Origin: Microbacterium paraoxydans
GTDB taxonomy: Bacteria; Actinomycetota; Actinomycetes; Actinomycetales; Microbacteriaceae
Reading direction: 5' to 3'
Length of the DNA stretch: 64,000 nucleotides
Assembly: GCF_020524545.1 (NCBI RefSeq)
Contig: NZ_JAIVLG010000002.1
Location: 620,001 to 684,000 of the forward strand
The notes beneath the pieces are model-generated. The model saw only the letters and a program-made list of their open reading frames with translations, did not search any database and had not been told where the DNA came from. Shown here piece after piece: positions 16,431-24,466 of the stretch. The translations under genes and the position numbers were made by a program. The stretch's first letter is position 1. Each line of letters begins with the position of its first letter.

Positions 16431-16940
16431 TTACCCTGCTCGCAGATTCTTGCGAAGGAACACCTGCGCCGTGCCGTCGCCGTCGGGTACGCGCTCGTGC
16501 TCTTCATAGCCGCACGACTCGTAGAGGCGGATGTTCGCCTCACTCAAGCTGCCGGTGAACAGTTCCGCCACATCAGCGCCGGACGTCTTCTCGGCGCGCT
16601 CGAGCAGGAGCCTGCCGATTCCTTCGCCCTGCACATCCGGTGCGATCGCGATTCTGCCGATCAGCAGCAGCCCATCTCGCTCGACGTAGCGGATGGCGCC
16701 GACGAGGCGCCCGCCGATGCGCGCCGTCAGCCCTGACTCAGAGCGCAGCTCCGCTTCCAGCTCCGGGAGAGTCTGCGTCAGGGGCGGCATGTCGAGGCTT
16801 CCGTAGATGGCGGCCTCCGAGACGAACGCGGCGCGCTGCACCGTCAGCACCTCACCGGCGTCCTCGTCGCTGATCGGGGAGATGACGATCTCCGATCGCG
16901 TTTCTTCCTGGTCTTCGTTCACGATGTCCGCGTCAGTCAC
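16431..16940 (-). CDS. GNAT family N-acetyltransferase
   Basis: A 169-residue acetyl-CoA-dependent acetyltransferase. The core motif is IGRIAIAPDVQGEGIGRLLLERAE, with the Q/R-x-x-G-x-G/A loop (QGEGIG) that binds the CoA pyrophosphate. The start is GTG. The N-terminal 20 residues are acidic. The acceptor cannot be predicted. It is divergent from dps with about 90 bases between the starts. Confidence 0.85.
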   Translation of the reverse strand: MTDADIVNEDQEETRSEIVISPISDEDAGEVLTVQRAAFVSEAAIYGSLDMPPLTQTLPELEAELRSESGLTARIGGRLVGAIRYVERDGLLLIGRIAIAPDVQGEGIGRLLLERAEKTSGADVAELFTGSLSEANIRLYESCGYEEHERVPDGDGTAQVFLRKNLRAG

Positions 16941-17030
16941 GCGTGTCAGATTCCGGGTTGCGACCCCGCAGTGTCAACCCCCTCGCTCCCGTCCGCGTCC
17001 GGGACTAGCGTCAGAATCCGGAGGTACATC

Positions 17031-17576
17031 ATGGCGAAGAGCACGACCACCAAGAAGACCGGCGACTCGACGAAGCGCGCGGCGAAGACGACCAGGCAGC
17101 AGAACGCGGAGAAGGGCTTCACGGCCTCGAAGACCCTCGCGGACAACCTGCAGGCCGTTCTCGTCGACCTGCTCGATCTCGCGATCCAGGGAAAGCAGGC
17201 GCACTGGAACGTCGTGGGGCGCAACTTCCGCGACACGCACCGTCAGCTCGACGAGATCATCGACGATGCGCGCGCATTCAGTGACACGATCGCGGAGCGC
17301 ATGCGCGCCTTGCATGCCGTTCCTGACGGGCGCAGTGCAACCGTCGCGAAGACCACGTCGCTTCCCGAGTTCCCCGCCGGTGAGGTCTCGACCACGGAGA
17401 CGATCGACCTCGTCACGGAGCGTCTGGAGGCCGCCGTGGGAACGGCTCGGGACGTGCATGACGCGGTCGACGCGGAGGACCCGACTTCTGCCGACCTCCT
17501 GCACGCGATCATCGAACGGCTCGAGCAGTTCGCCTGGATGGTCAGTGCCGAGAACCGGAGTCCCGCGGGGCGCTGA
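17031..17576 (+). CDS. dps: Dps-family ferritin-like DNA protection protein
   Basis: A 181-residue Dps protein that stores iron and shields DNA in stationary phase or oxidative stress as a dodecamer. Ferroxidase residues are present: H58 in AHWNVVG, H70 and D74 in FRDTHRQLDE, D85 and E89 in SDTIAER. A Lys-rich N-terminal tail of about 25 residues (MAKSTTTKKTGDSTKRAAK) is suited to DNA binding. ATG at 17031 has GGAGG six bases upstream. The last 35 bases overlap the end of the convergent DUF6328 gene. Confidence 0.93.
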   Translation: MAKSTTTKKTGDSTKRAAKTTRQQNAEKGFTASKTLADNLQAVLVDLLDLAIQGKQAHWNVVGRNFRDTHRQLDEIIDDARAFSDTIAERMRALHAVPDGRSATVAKTTSLPEFPAGEVSTTETIDLVTERLEAAVGTARDVHDAVDAEDPTSADLLHAIIERLEQFAWMVSAENRSPAGR

Positions 17577-18072
17577 GTGCCGCTGCTCTGCCGCGCACGA
17601 GTCGCGGAAGAGCCGCCCACAGCGCCATCACGAGGATGAGCGCTGCGATGAGCGCGATGATGCCGGCGACGCGGTTGACCGTGAAGTCGATGATCAGCGT
17701 CGTCACGCCGATGGTCAGCGCGCCGATCACGACGAGGTCGATGCGGACGATCCGCGCCGCGATGCGCACCAGCTCGGGCTTGCGACGCCGACCGAACAGT
17801 GCCCGGTGCATCCCCACGGGTGCCAGGGCGAGAATGGTCGCCACCGCCGCGAGAGCGACGAGCACGACGTAGAGATCGCGCTGGAGCGCGTCCATGTCGG
17901 TGAAGCGTGGCTGGAAGGCGACCGCAAGGAGGAAGCCGGTGAGGATCTGGGTCCCGGTCTGCATGACGCGAAGCTCTTGGAGAAGCTCTTCCCAGTTGCG
18001 ATCCGCCCGTTCGTTCGTGGTCTCATCTCGTCCGTCGAGACCGTTCCCACCACCCGAAGGATCTGATGTCAT
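17542..18072 (-). CDS. DUF6328 family membrane protein
   Basis: A 176-residue membrane protein of unknown function. The conserved beginning ERADRNWEELLQELRVMQTG is followed by four hydrophobic segments (near residues 42-60, 70-88, 112-132 and 138-158). ATG at 18072 gives the typical N-terminus; a GTG at 18102 would add ten residues and lies next to the acyltransferase stop. It is downstream of the acyltransferase gene on the same strand and overlaps dps at its 3' end. Confidence 0.78.
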   Translation of the reverse strand: MTSDPSGGGNGLDGRDETTNERADRNWEELLQELRVMQTGTQILTGFLLAVAFQPRFTDMDALQRDLYVVLVALAAVATILALAPVGMHRALFGRRRKPELVRIAARIVRIDLVVIGALTIGVTTLIIDFTVNRVAGIIALIAALILVMALWAALPRLVRGRAAALSAPRDSGSRH

Positions 18073-18105
18073 GGTCTCAGTGTGGATTCCCCACTCGCCC
18101 ACTGT

Positions 18106-18699
18106 CTAGGCGGCGTCGGGCTCCGTGGTCTCGGCGCCTTCCTCACGCAGTCGCGGTTCGGTGCGACGCTCGGGCCGCGCGCCGGCCTTGTCCGCGTAGA
18201 ACGCTCGGATCCGATCCATGTCGGCCGCCACATCGCCGGTCAGGTCGATCCTCGGACCGAGTCCGCTCGTCATGGTCGTCCGATCCACGAACCCGAGCGT
18301 GACCGGCATGCCTGTCGCGCGGGCGATCCGGTAGAAGCCCGACTTCCAGTACTCGTTGCCGCCCCGGGTGCCGTCGGGTGTCACGACGAGCCCGAAGACC
18401 GTACCCGCGTGCACCTGGCCCACGACGTCGTTGACCACCCTCGCGGGGTCGGCGCGGTCGACGGGGATTCCGCCGAGCCCACGCATGATCGGACCGCGCC
18501 ATCCACGGAAGAGGCTCTTCTTGCCGAGCCAATGCACGTCGATGCCGAGTCGCCAGGCGATCGCCAGCATCAGCACGAAGTCCCAGTTGCTCGTGTGCGG
18601 AGCGCCGACCAGAACGGTGGGCCGCGTCGGCGCTGCCTCGCTCACGAGCGTCCATCTGCTGAACGCCCAGAACATGCGGGCGAGGAGTCGTTTGACCAT
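18106..18699 (-). CDS. PlsC-like acyltransferase
   Basis: A 197-residue 1-acyl-glycerol-3-phosphate acyltransferase family protein. The catalytic H-x4-D motif is HTSNWD (about residues 35-40), and GGIPVDR near residue 80 is the substrate-binding motif. The protein lacks N-terminal membrane helices and is short, like the actinobacterial glycerol acyltransferase group whose acceptor is not defined. It has a leaderless promoter: TACGGT (18711-18706) six bases before the ATG. The DUF6328 gene follows. Confidence 0.83.
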   Translation of the reverse strand: MVKRLLARMFWAFSRWTLVSEAAPTRPTVLVGAPHTSNWDFVLMLAIAWRLGIDVHWLGKKSLFRGWRGPIMRGLGGIPVDRADPARVVNDVVGQVHAGTVFGLVVTPDGTRGGNEYWKSGFYRIARATGMPVTLGFVDRTTMTSGLGPRIDLTGDVAADMDRIRAFYADKAGARPERRTEPRLREEGAETTEPDAA

Positions 18700-18794
18700 C
18701 CCTCAACCGTACGGGAGAACCGCGGTAGATCTGCGGGTATGTCCGGCCGTGCGGATCCGGCGCCACCCCTTCCCGACAGGCGTAGCATCGAGGG

Positions 18795-18941
18795 ATGAAG
18801 AACACGCGGCAGGATTCCGTGCAGCAGGAAGAGCCCGCCGGGCTGCAACCGCTCCTGGATTCCCTGAACCTGCTCGAGGGCGAAGCTGCGGGCTACTGCA
18901 GCAATGGCGTCTGCCAGTTCCCCGCGCCGAAGAACGAGTAA
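18795..18941 (+). CDS. 48-residue two-cysteine peptide
   Basis: A short gene supported by a leaderless promoter: TAGCAT (18783-18788), six bases, ATG. The peptide begins MKNTRQDSVQQEEPAG, has an amphipathic Leu-rich part (LQPLLDSLNLLEGEAAG) and ends GYCSNGVCQFPAPKNE, with a C-x4-C pair. The division into acidic, Leu-rich leader and Cys-containing core resembles a RiPP precursor, but no maturation enzyme is adjacent; metal or thiol chemistry is the alternative. The last codons lie inside a 12-bp inverted repeat. It is convergent with an MFS exporter gene. I do not recognise a family. Confidence 0.65.
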   Translation: MKNTRQDSVQQEEPAGLQPLLDSLNLLEGEAAGYCSNGVCQFPAPKNE

Positions 18942-18955
18942 CGGGCAGACGCCAT
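18904..18955 (+). terminator. Hairpin enclosing the end of the peptide gene
   Basis: ATGGCGTCTGCC (18904-18915) and GGCAGACGCCAT (18944-18955) are perfectly complementary. The left arm lies in the codons for the C-x4-C motif and the 28-base loop contains the last codons and stop. It would terminate or stabilise the short mRNA. Confidence 0.55.
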
Positions 18956-18975
18956 CGCCGGTCGTCTACGGGCGG

Positions 18976-20454
18976 TCAGTGACCGCCGGGGAGGGCTCCG
19001 CCGGCGTCGTCGGAAGGCTTGCGGACGAACGGGCTCAGCGCCACGGCCGCGAGCGAGATGAACGCCGCGATCAGGAAGGCCGTGCGCGCACCAGGAGCAC
19101 CCGCGACCGCGGTCGTCAGCCCCTCCTGCTCGCCGGCATGCAGGATCGTCGAGTAGGTCACCACCAGCAGCGCCACACCCGTGGCCCCGGCGACCTGCTG
19201 CATCGTGTTCAACACCGCGGACCCGTGCGAGTACAGCGAGCGCTGCAGCGAACCCAGTGAGGCGGAGAACAGCGGCGTGAACGACATCGCGAGCCCGACC
19301 GACATGGCCGCCTGAACGATGATGAGCGCCCACCAGATGGTGTGCTCGCCGACCGTCGAGTAGAAGAACAGCGACGACGAGACCAGGATCGTGCCGGGGA
19401 TGAGCAACGGACGAGTGCCGCGCGCGTCGTAGACACGGCCCATGACCGGTCCGAGCAGCCCCATCAACACAGAGCCGGGGAGCAGGATCAGGCCGGACTG
19501 AAGCGGGTTGAGCCCGGCGACGTTCTGCAGGTACTGCGGCAGGAGCGTCAGGGTGCCGAACATCGACAGCGCCAGGATCGACATGATGATCACGGACAGC
19601 GTGAAGTTGCGCGAGCGGAAGACACGCAGATCGAGCAGCGCATCGTCGATGCGCTGCAGCACGAGCTGACGCCAGACGAACAGTCCCAGCGACAGCGCAC
19701 CGACGATCAGCGAGATGATGCCGGCGGTCTCGCCCGATCCACCTTCGGCTCCGAACTGGCTGAGTCCGAACACGACTCCGCCGAAGCCGAGCGCTGCGAG
19801 GGGGATCGAGAGGATGTCGAGCGGGACGGACCGCGTCTCACCGAGATTCGTCATCCACTTCACGCCCATGAGAAGGGCGATCAGCGCGATCGGGAGGATG
19901 ATCCCGAAGAGTGCGCGCCAACTGGCGAACTCGAGCACGGCTCCGGCGAGGGTCGGACCGATCGCCGGAGCGAGCGAGATCACGAGGCCGACGCGGCCCA
20001 TCATGCGACCGCGCGATTGCGGCGGAACGACGTTCATGATCGTCGTCATCAGCAATGGCATCATGATGCCGGTGCCGGCGGCCTGGATCACGCGTCCGAC
20101 GAGCAGCACGGTGAACCCGGGAGCGACGAGGGCCACGAGGGTGCCGAGCGAGAACGCGGACATGGCGGCGATGAAGACTTGGCGGGTGGTGAACCGCTGC
20201 AGGATGAACCCCGTGGTCGGGATCACCACGGCCATCGTGAGCATGAACGCGCTCGTGAGCCATTGGCCGAGTTCGGGTGGGATGCCCAGGTCGGCATTCA
20301 GATGGGGGATCGCGATCCCCATCGTGGTCTCGTTGAGGATCGCGACGAAGGCAGCGACGAGCAGCAGCCAGATCACGCGCATATCGGTGCGGGAGATCTC
20401 GCCCCCTGCCGCCGCGGGGGGCGTCGGGATGGAGCCGGTATCGACGGCAGACAT
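18976..20454 (-). CDS. DHA2-type MFS drug exporter
   Basis: A 492-residue proton-driven exporter of the EmrB/QacA (14-helix) group. Visible signs are the opening helix with NETTMGIAIPHL, the motif A loop around FILQRFTTRQ, and motif C in LAPAIGPTLAG. ATG at 20454 has GGAGG six bases upstream; an upstream start at 20502 has none. It is divergent from an ABC exporter, with paired GATATC-centred sites between them, which suggests a shared regulator. Substrate unknown. Confidence 0.88.
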   Translation of the reverse strand: MSAVDTGSIPTPPAAAGGEISRTDMRVIWLLLVAAFVAILNETTMGIAIPHLNADLGIPPELGQWLTSAFMLTMAVVIPTTGFILQRFTTRQVFIAAMSAFSLGTLVALVAPGFTVLLVGRVIQAAGTGIMMPLLMTTIMNVVPPQSRGRMMGRVGLVISLAPAIGPTLAGAVLEFASWRALFGIILPIALIALLMGVKWMTNLGETRSVPLDILSIPLAALGFGGVVFGLSQFGAEGGSGETAGIISLIVGALSLGLFVWRQLVLQRIDDALLDLRVFRSRNFTLSVIIMSILALSMFGTLTLLPQYLQNVAGLNPLQSGLILLPGSVLMGLLGPVMGRVYDARGTRPLLIPGTILVSSSLFFYSTVGEHTIWWALIIVQAAMSVGLAMSFTPLFSASLGSLQRSLYSHGSAVLNTMQQVAGATGVALLVVTYSTILHAGEQEGLTTAVAGAPGARTAFLIAAFISLAAVALSPFVRKPSDDAGGALPGGH

Positions 20455-20479
20455 GGGCGGCCTCCAGGGCGAAGATGAA

Positions 20480-20561
20480 ACGGATATCGCGAGAGTTCGC
20501 AAGAGTCAATCAGCGTAACGGCAATCGCCGACATTTCATTCCGAACTCACAGATATCCGTG
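20480..20561. promoter_or_regulatory. Paired GATATC-centred sites between divergent exporters
   Basis: ACGGATATC (20480-20488) and GATATCCGT (20552-20560) are inverted copies 63 bases apart. The second is embedded in the near-palindrome CACAGATATCCGTG (20548-20561). One lies near each gene start, as expected for a repressor controlling both exporters. Confidence 0.4.
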
Positions 20562-20612
20562 GAGAACGGGTGAGCGGGCCGTGGTGTCCCCGTGCGTGGG
20601 TACGCTGGCGCC

Positions 20613-22673
20613 ATGAGCATGGGCGGCGGCATGGGCGGAGGGCACCGCGGTGGATTCCGCGGAGTCGACGAAGACGCGCAGCGGAGGCTGAACGCCGAGG
20701 CGCCCCGGATTCCCGGTCTCGGCGCGCGTGTGGTCTCGCTGTTCAGCGCCTACCGCTGGCGCATCTTCTTCACCGGGATCCTCGTGGTCGTCGGCGCCGC
20801 GATCGCCGTCGTCCCGCCGCTGATCGTGCAGCGCATCTTCGACGATGCTCTGTTCCCCGTGGCAGGCGGCGGCCCTCACCTCGAGTTGCTGGCCGTGCTC
20901 GTCGCCGCGATGGTCGGCCTGTTCCTGCTCTCCGCGGCGCTCGGTGTCGCGCAGACCTGGCTCACCTCCACGGTCGGCAACAGCGTGACGGGCGACCTGC
21001 GCGTGAAGCTGTTCGAGCATCTCCAGGCGATGGAGCTCGGCTTCTTCACCCGCACCAAGACAGGGGTCATCCAGTCCCGACTGCAGAACGATGTCGGCGG
21101 CGTCTCGGGCGTGCTGACCAACACCGTCACCAGCATCCTGGGAAACGTCGTGACCGTCATCGCCTCGCTCGTCGCGATGATCCTGATCGATTGGCGCCTG
21201 ACGATCATCGCGGTCGTCATGATGCCGTTCCTCATCTTCGTCCAGCGACGCGTGGGGCAGGTGCGCGCCCGGATCGCGGGCGAGACACAGGAGTCCCTCT
21301 CCGAGCTCACTTCGATCACGCAGGAGACCCTGAGCGTGTCGGGGATGCTGCTGTCGAAGGCGTTCAACCGTCAGCGCACGGAGTCGGAGCGCTATCAGGC
21401 GGAGAACCGCAACCAGGTCGTCCTGCAGGTGCGGAGGGCGATGAGCGGGCAGGGCTTCTTCGCGGTCGTCCAGGTGCTCATGGCCAGCGTGCCCGCCGTC
21501 ATCTATCTCGTCTCGGGATATCTGATCGCCGGTGGCACGGGCGCCATCACCGCAGGAACCGTGGTCGCGTTCACAACGGTGCAGGCGCGGCTGCTCATGC
21601 CGTTGATGGGACTGATGCGCGTGTCGCTCGACGTGCAGACCTCGTCGGCGCTGTTCGCCCGCATCTTCGAGTACCTCGACCTGGTGCCCGAGATCCGGGA
21701 CGCCCCCGACGCGATCACGGTCGACCAGGCTCCGGGCCCGCGCGGACGACTCGAGTTCGTCGACGTCGTCTTCCGCTACCCGGATGCGTCCGCCGATGCC
21801 CGCGCGACGCTGGACGGAGTCTCTTTCGTCGCGGAACCGGGACAGCACGTCGCGTTCGTCGGACCGTCCGGCGCGGGAAAGACCACGATCCTCTACCTGG
21901 CTCCTCGCCTGTACGAGGCGAAGGGCGGCGCCGTGATGTTCGCCGGTGCCGACGTGCGGGATCTCTCCCAGGCGTCGATCATCGATCACGTGGGCATCGT
22001 GTCGCAGGAGACCTATCTCTTCCACGCGACCATCCGCGAGAACCTGCGCTACGCCAAGCCGGACGCGACCGAGGACGAACTGATCGCGGCCTGCACGGCG
22101 GCCAACATCCACCACATCATCGCGGGGTTCGAACAGGGCTACGACACCGTCGTGGGCGAGCGCGGGTATCGGCTGTCCGGGGGCGAGAAGCAGCGCATCG
22201 CGATCGCCCGTGTGCTGCTCAAGGACCCGCCGGTCCTGCTCCTGGACGAGGCGACCTCCGCGCTCGACACGGTGTCGGAGCGCGTCGTGCAGGAGGCTTT
22301 GGACGAAGCGGCGAAGGGGCGGACCACCCTGTCGATCGCGCACCGACTGTCCACCGTGATGGGGGCCGACGTGATCCACGTCCTCGAAGCCGGGCGCATC
22401 GTCGAGTCGGGCACCCACGCGGAGCTTCTCTCGTTCGGCGGGCTCTACGCCGAACTCGCGGCGGAACAGGTCGCGGCGTCCCGCGTGCTCGACGCCGAGG
22501 CCGCCGTCGACCAGGCCGTGTCCAGCGGAACCTCGGCCCCACTCGCCGATCGTCGCGCGGATCGGGCGCCTGCCGACTCTGCGGGCGCCGACGCGGTCGA
22601 GGCGATCACCGCAGGGGTGCCCCTGCTGGGCGAGGCTCGACCCGAAGAGCCGATCTACCCGCCGGAGTCCTGA
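20613..22673 (+). CDS. ABC exporter, fused permease and ATPase
   Basis: A 686-residue type IV (MsbA/MDR-like) half-transporter. After a Gly/Met-rich start (MSMGGGMGGGHRGGFRG), six membrane helices span about residues 55-330 and the ATPase about 380-610: Walker A GPSGAGKTT, signature LSGGEKQR, Walker B LLLDEATSALD, and the H-loop in SIAHRLST. A C-terminal tail of about 60 residues is hydrophilic. It probably exports lipids or drugs as a homodimer. The ATG follows TACGCT (20601-20606) by six bases, so it is leaderless. Divergent from the MFS exporter. Confidence 0.92.
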   Translation: MSMGGGMGGGHRGGFRGVDEDAQRRLNAEAPRIPGLGARVVSLFSAYRWRIFFTGILVVVGAAIAVVPPLIVQRIFDDALFPVAGGGPHLELLAVLVAAMVGLFLLSAALGVAQTWLTSTVGNSVTGDLRVKLFEHLQAMELGFFTRTKTGVIQSRLQNDVGGVSGVLTNTVTSILGNVVTVIASLVAMILIDWRLTIIAVVMMPFLIFVQRRVGQVRARIAGETQESLSELTSITQETLSVSGMLLSKAFNRQRTESERYQAENRNQVVLQVRRAMSGQGFFAVVQVLMASVPAVIYLVSGYLIAGGTGAITAGTVVAFTTVQARLLMPLMGLMRVSLDVQTSSALFARIFEYLDLVPEIRDAPDAITVDQAPGPRGRLEFVDVVFRYPDASADARATLDGVSFVAEPGQHVAFVGPSGAGKTTILYLAPRLYEAKGGAVMFAGADVRDLSQASIIDHVGIVSQETYLFHATIRENLRYAKPDATEDELIAACTAANIHHIIAGFEQGYDTVVGERGYRLSGGEKQRIAIARVLLKDPPVLLLDEATSALDTVSERVVQEALDEAAKGRTTLSIAHRLSTVMGADVIHVLEAGRIVESGTHAELLSFGGLYAELAAEQVAASRVLDAEAAVDQAVSSGTSAPLADRRADRAPADSAGADAVEAITAGVPLLGEARPEEPIYPPES

Positions 22674-22688
22674 GACGCCGTGGCGGCC

Positions 22689-23462
22689 TCAGTGCACCGA
22701 GAGGCCTCCGTCGACGAACAGCGAGTGCCCTGTCACGTAGGCGGAGCCCGCGCCCGCGAGGAAGATCGCCGCACCGGCGAAGTCGCTCGGAAGGCCGTTG
22801 CGGCCGATCATCGTGCGTGCGGCGAGCTCGGCGATCTTCTCGGGATCCTCCTGCAGACGGGCGTTCAGCGGGGTGAGCACGAACCCGGGCACCAGGGTGT
22901 TGCTGGTCACGCCGGTGCCGCCCCATGCCTCCGCCTCCGAACGCATGAGCGACTCGACGGCCCCCTTGGACGCACCATAGATCCCGCTGCCGACGAAGGC
23001 GCGGTGAGCCTGTTGGGAGCTGATGTGGATGAGCCTGCCGTAGCCGCGTTCCACCATGCCGCGCGCATACCGCTGACCCAGGAGGAAGGGTGCGAGTGCG
23101 TTGACCGTCATCGTCGCATCCCAGTCGTCCTCGGTGATCTCCGCGAACGGAGGGCGGATGTTGATGCCGGCGGAGTTGACGAGGATGTCCGGCTCGCCGA
23201 ACGGCTCCGTGGCCGCCTCGGCGAGAGCGTGGATGCCCGGGCGGGTGCTGAGATCGCCCACGACTCCGGCGACGCGGCAGCCGTGCGCGCGGAGTTCCTC
23301 GACCGTCTCGTCGATGCGCGTCTTGCCACGGGCGACGACCACGGTCGCGGCACCGGCACGGGCCAGGGCGGTGGCGATGCCCCGACCGATGCCGGAGCTG
23401 CCGCCCGTCACGACCGCCGTGCGACCGTCGAGGGAGAAGAGGGAGGAGAGGTAGTCGTGCAT
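22689..23462 (-). CDS. SDR family oxidoreductase
   Basis: A 257-residue short-chain dehydrogenase, NAD(P)-dependent. Cofactor motif GGSSGIGRG (about residues 20-28), NSAGIN near residue 94, the catalytic Ser in HISSQQ and Y-x3-K in YGASK. It is closest in look to gluconate 5-dehydrogenase-type SDRs, but the substrate is not certain. The start MHDYLSSLF at 23462 gives normal length; upstream codons are Pro/Arg-rich noise. It lies downstream of the glycosyltransferase gene on the same strand, 34 bases away. Confidence 0.85.
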   Translation of the reverse strand: MHDYLSSLFSLDGRTAVVTGGSSGIGRGIATALARAGAATVVVARGKTRIDETVEELRAHGCRVAGVVGDLSTRPGIHALAEAATEPFGEPDILVNSAGINIRPPFAEITEDDWDATMTVNALAPFLLGQRYARGMVERGYGRLIHISSQQAHRAFVGSGIYGASKGAVESLMRSEAEAWGGTGVTSNTLVPGFVLTPLNARLQEDPEKIAELAARTMIGRNGLPSDFAGAAIFLAGAGSAYVTGHSLFVDGGLSVH

Positions 23463-23496
23463 GTCGCGGGTGCCTGTTCGGTCGGGAAGATGAGCG

Positions 23497-24444
23497 TCAC
23501 CACGCGAGCGCGGCGGCGATGGCGGGGTCGGGGGCGGCATCGGCGAACTCGGGGAGTGCCCGGAGCTCCGCAATGAACGCATCGACTTCGACCGTGTAGG
23601 TCGGGTCGGGGTGGGTGCGCGCGATCTCGAGCAGGGGCGCGATGTCCATCGCGAGGATCAGGTCGAGGCGAGCGGTGACGGATGCGCGAGCGCCCGCTTC
23701 GTGCAGCACACGGATCCCGCCTCGCAAGGCCGCGAGGTAGTCGCGCAGGACGGTCAGCTGCGACTTGCCCTGCGTGATCGAGGTGCCGTCGGCACGGAGG
23801 CGCCACCGTACGACGACGTCGGGGATCACGTCGAAAGCGCGCGCCCGGGTGTACATCAGCTGCGCGACCACCTGGTCTTCGTAGGCGACACCTTCGGGGA
23901 ATCGGAGGCCGCGCCAGAACTCGGTGCGGCTCACCTTGGACCACGCGACGATGTTCGATACCGCCTTCGGGTGCGCGGCGAGGGTCGTGCCGAGTCGCTC
24001 CGGCGAGGTCGCGGCCGCCACCCAGGGCTGCACCCGCCCTGCGACGTAGCCGGCCCCCTCCAGGCGGGAGCGCACGTAGGCGCCGGCCACGAAGTCGCTT
24101 CCGGTGTGATCGAGCGTCCGGGTCATCCGGGCGAGCGCGTCGGGGAGCAGCTCATCGTCGCCGTCGAGGAATCCGAGGTACCGGGTGTCGATCCGCTCGA
24201 TTCCGAGGTTGCGCGCGGCCCCGAGGCCGCGGGACGCCGGGTGATGGATCGCCGTGAAGCGTGGGTCGGAGGCCGCGGCCGCATCGAAGATCGCTCCCGT
24301 GTCGTCCGTCGACCCGTCATCGATGAGGAGCGCCCGCCACCGGGACTCCGTCTGTCCACGCAAGGAGTCGAGCGCGGCAGGGGCGAAGGCGGCGATATCG
24401 CGTCCGGGGACGACCAGCGTCACGATCGGGTCGGAGGCAGTCAC
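23497..24444 (-). CDS. Family 2 glycosyltransferase
   Basis: A 315-residue GT-A fold glycosyltransferase. It shows the family opening TLVVPGRDIAAFAPAALDSL, the nucleotide-sugar loop IDDGSTDDT (about residues 40-48), GLGAARNLGI and the metal-binding DGDDE near residue 95. No membrane helices are seen, so it acts at the cytoplasmic face, probably in cell-surface glycan synthesis. The start is GTG, six bases after TAGACT (24456-24451), a leaderless promoter within the 22-base gap after nadS. Confidence 0.85.
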   Translation of the reverse strand: MTASDPIVTLVVPGRDIAAFAPAALDSLRGQTESRWRALLIDDGSTDDTGAIFDAAAASDPRFTAIHHPASRGLGAARNLGIERIDTRYLGFLDGDDELLPDALARMTRTLDHTGSDFVAGAYVRSRLEGAGYVAGRVQPWVAAATSPERLGTTLAAHPKAVSNIVAWSKVSRTEFWRGLRFPEGVAYEDQVVAQLMYTRARAFDVIPDVVVRWRLRADGTSITQGKSQLTVLRDYLAALRGGIRVLHEAGARASVTARLDLILAMDIAPLLEIARTHPDPTYTVEVDAFIAELRALPEFADAAPDPAIAAALAW

Positions 24445-24466
24445 CCGCTGAGTCTATGGCCGCGCT

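Noticed and set aside
16971..17030. Longer dps start adding 20 residues
   Set aside because: GGAGG lies six bases before the ATG at 17031, and the added residues are unrelated to Dps.
20547..22418. 623-codon minus-strand frame opposite the ABC exporter
   Set aside because: Charged, low-complexity shadow of a well-supported gene.
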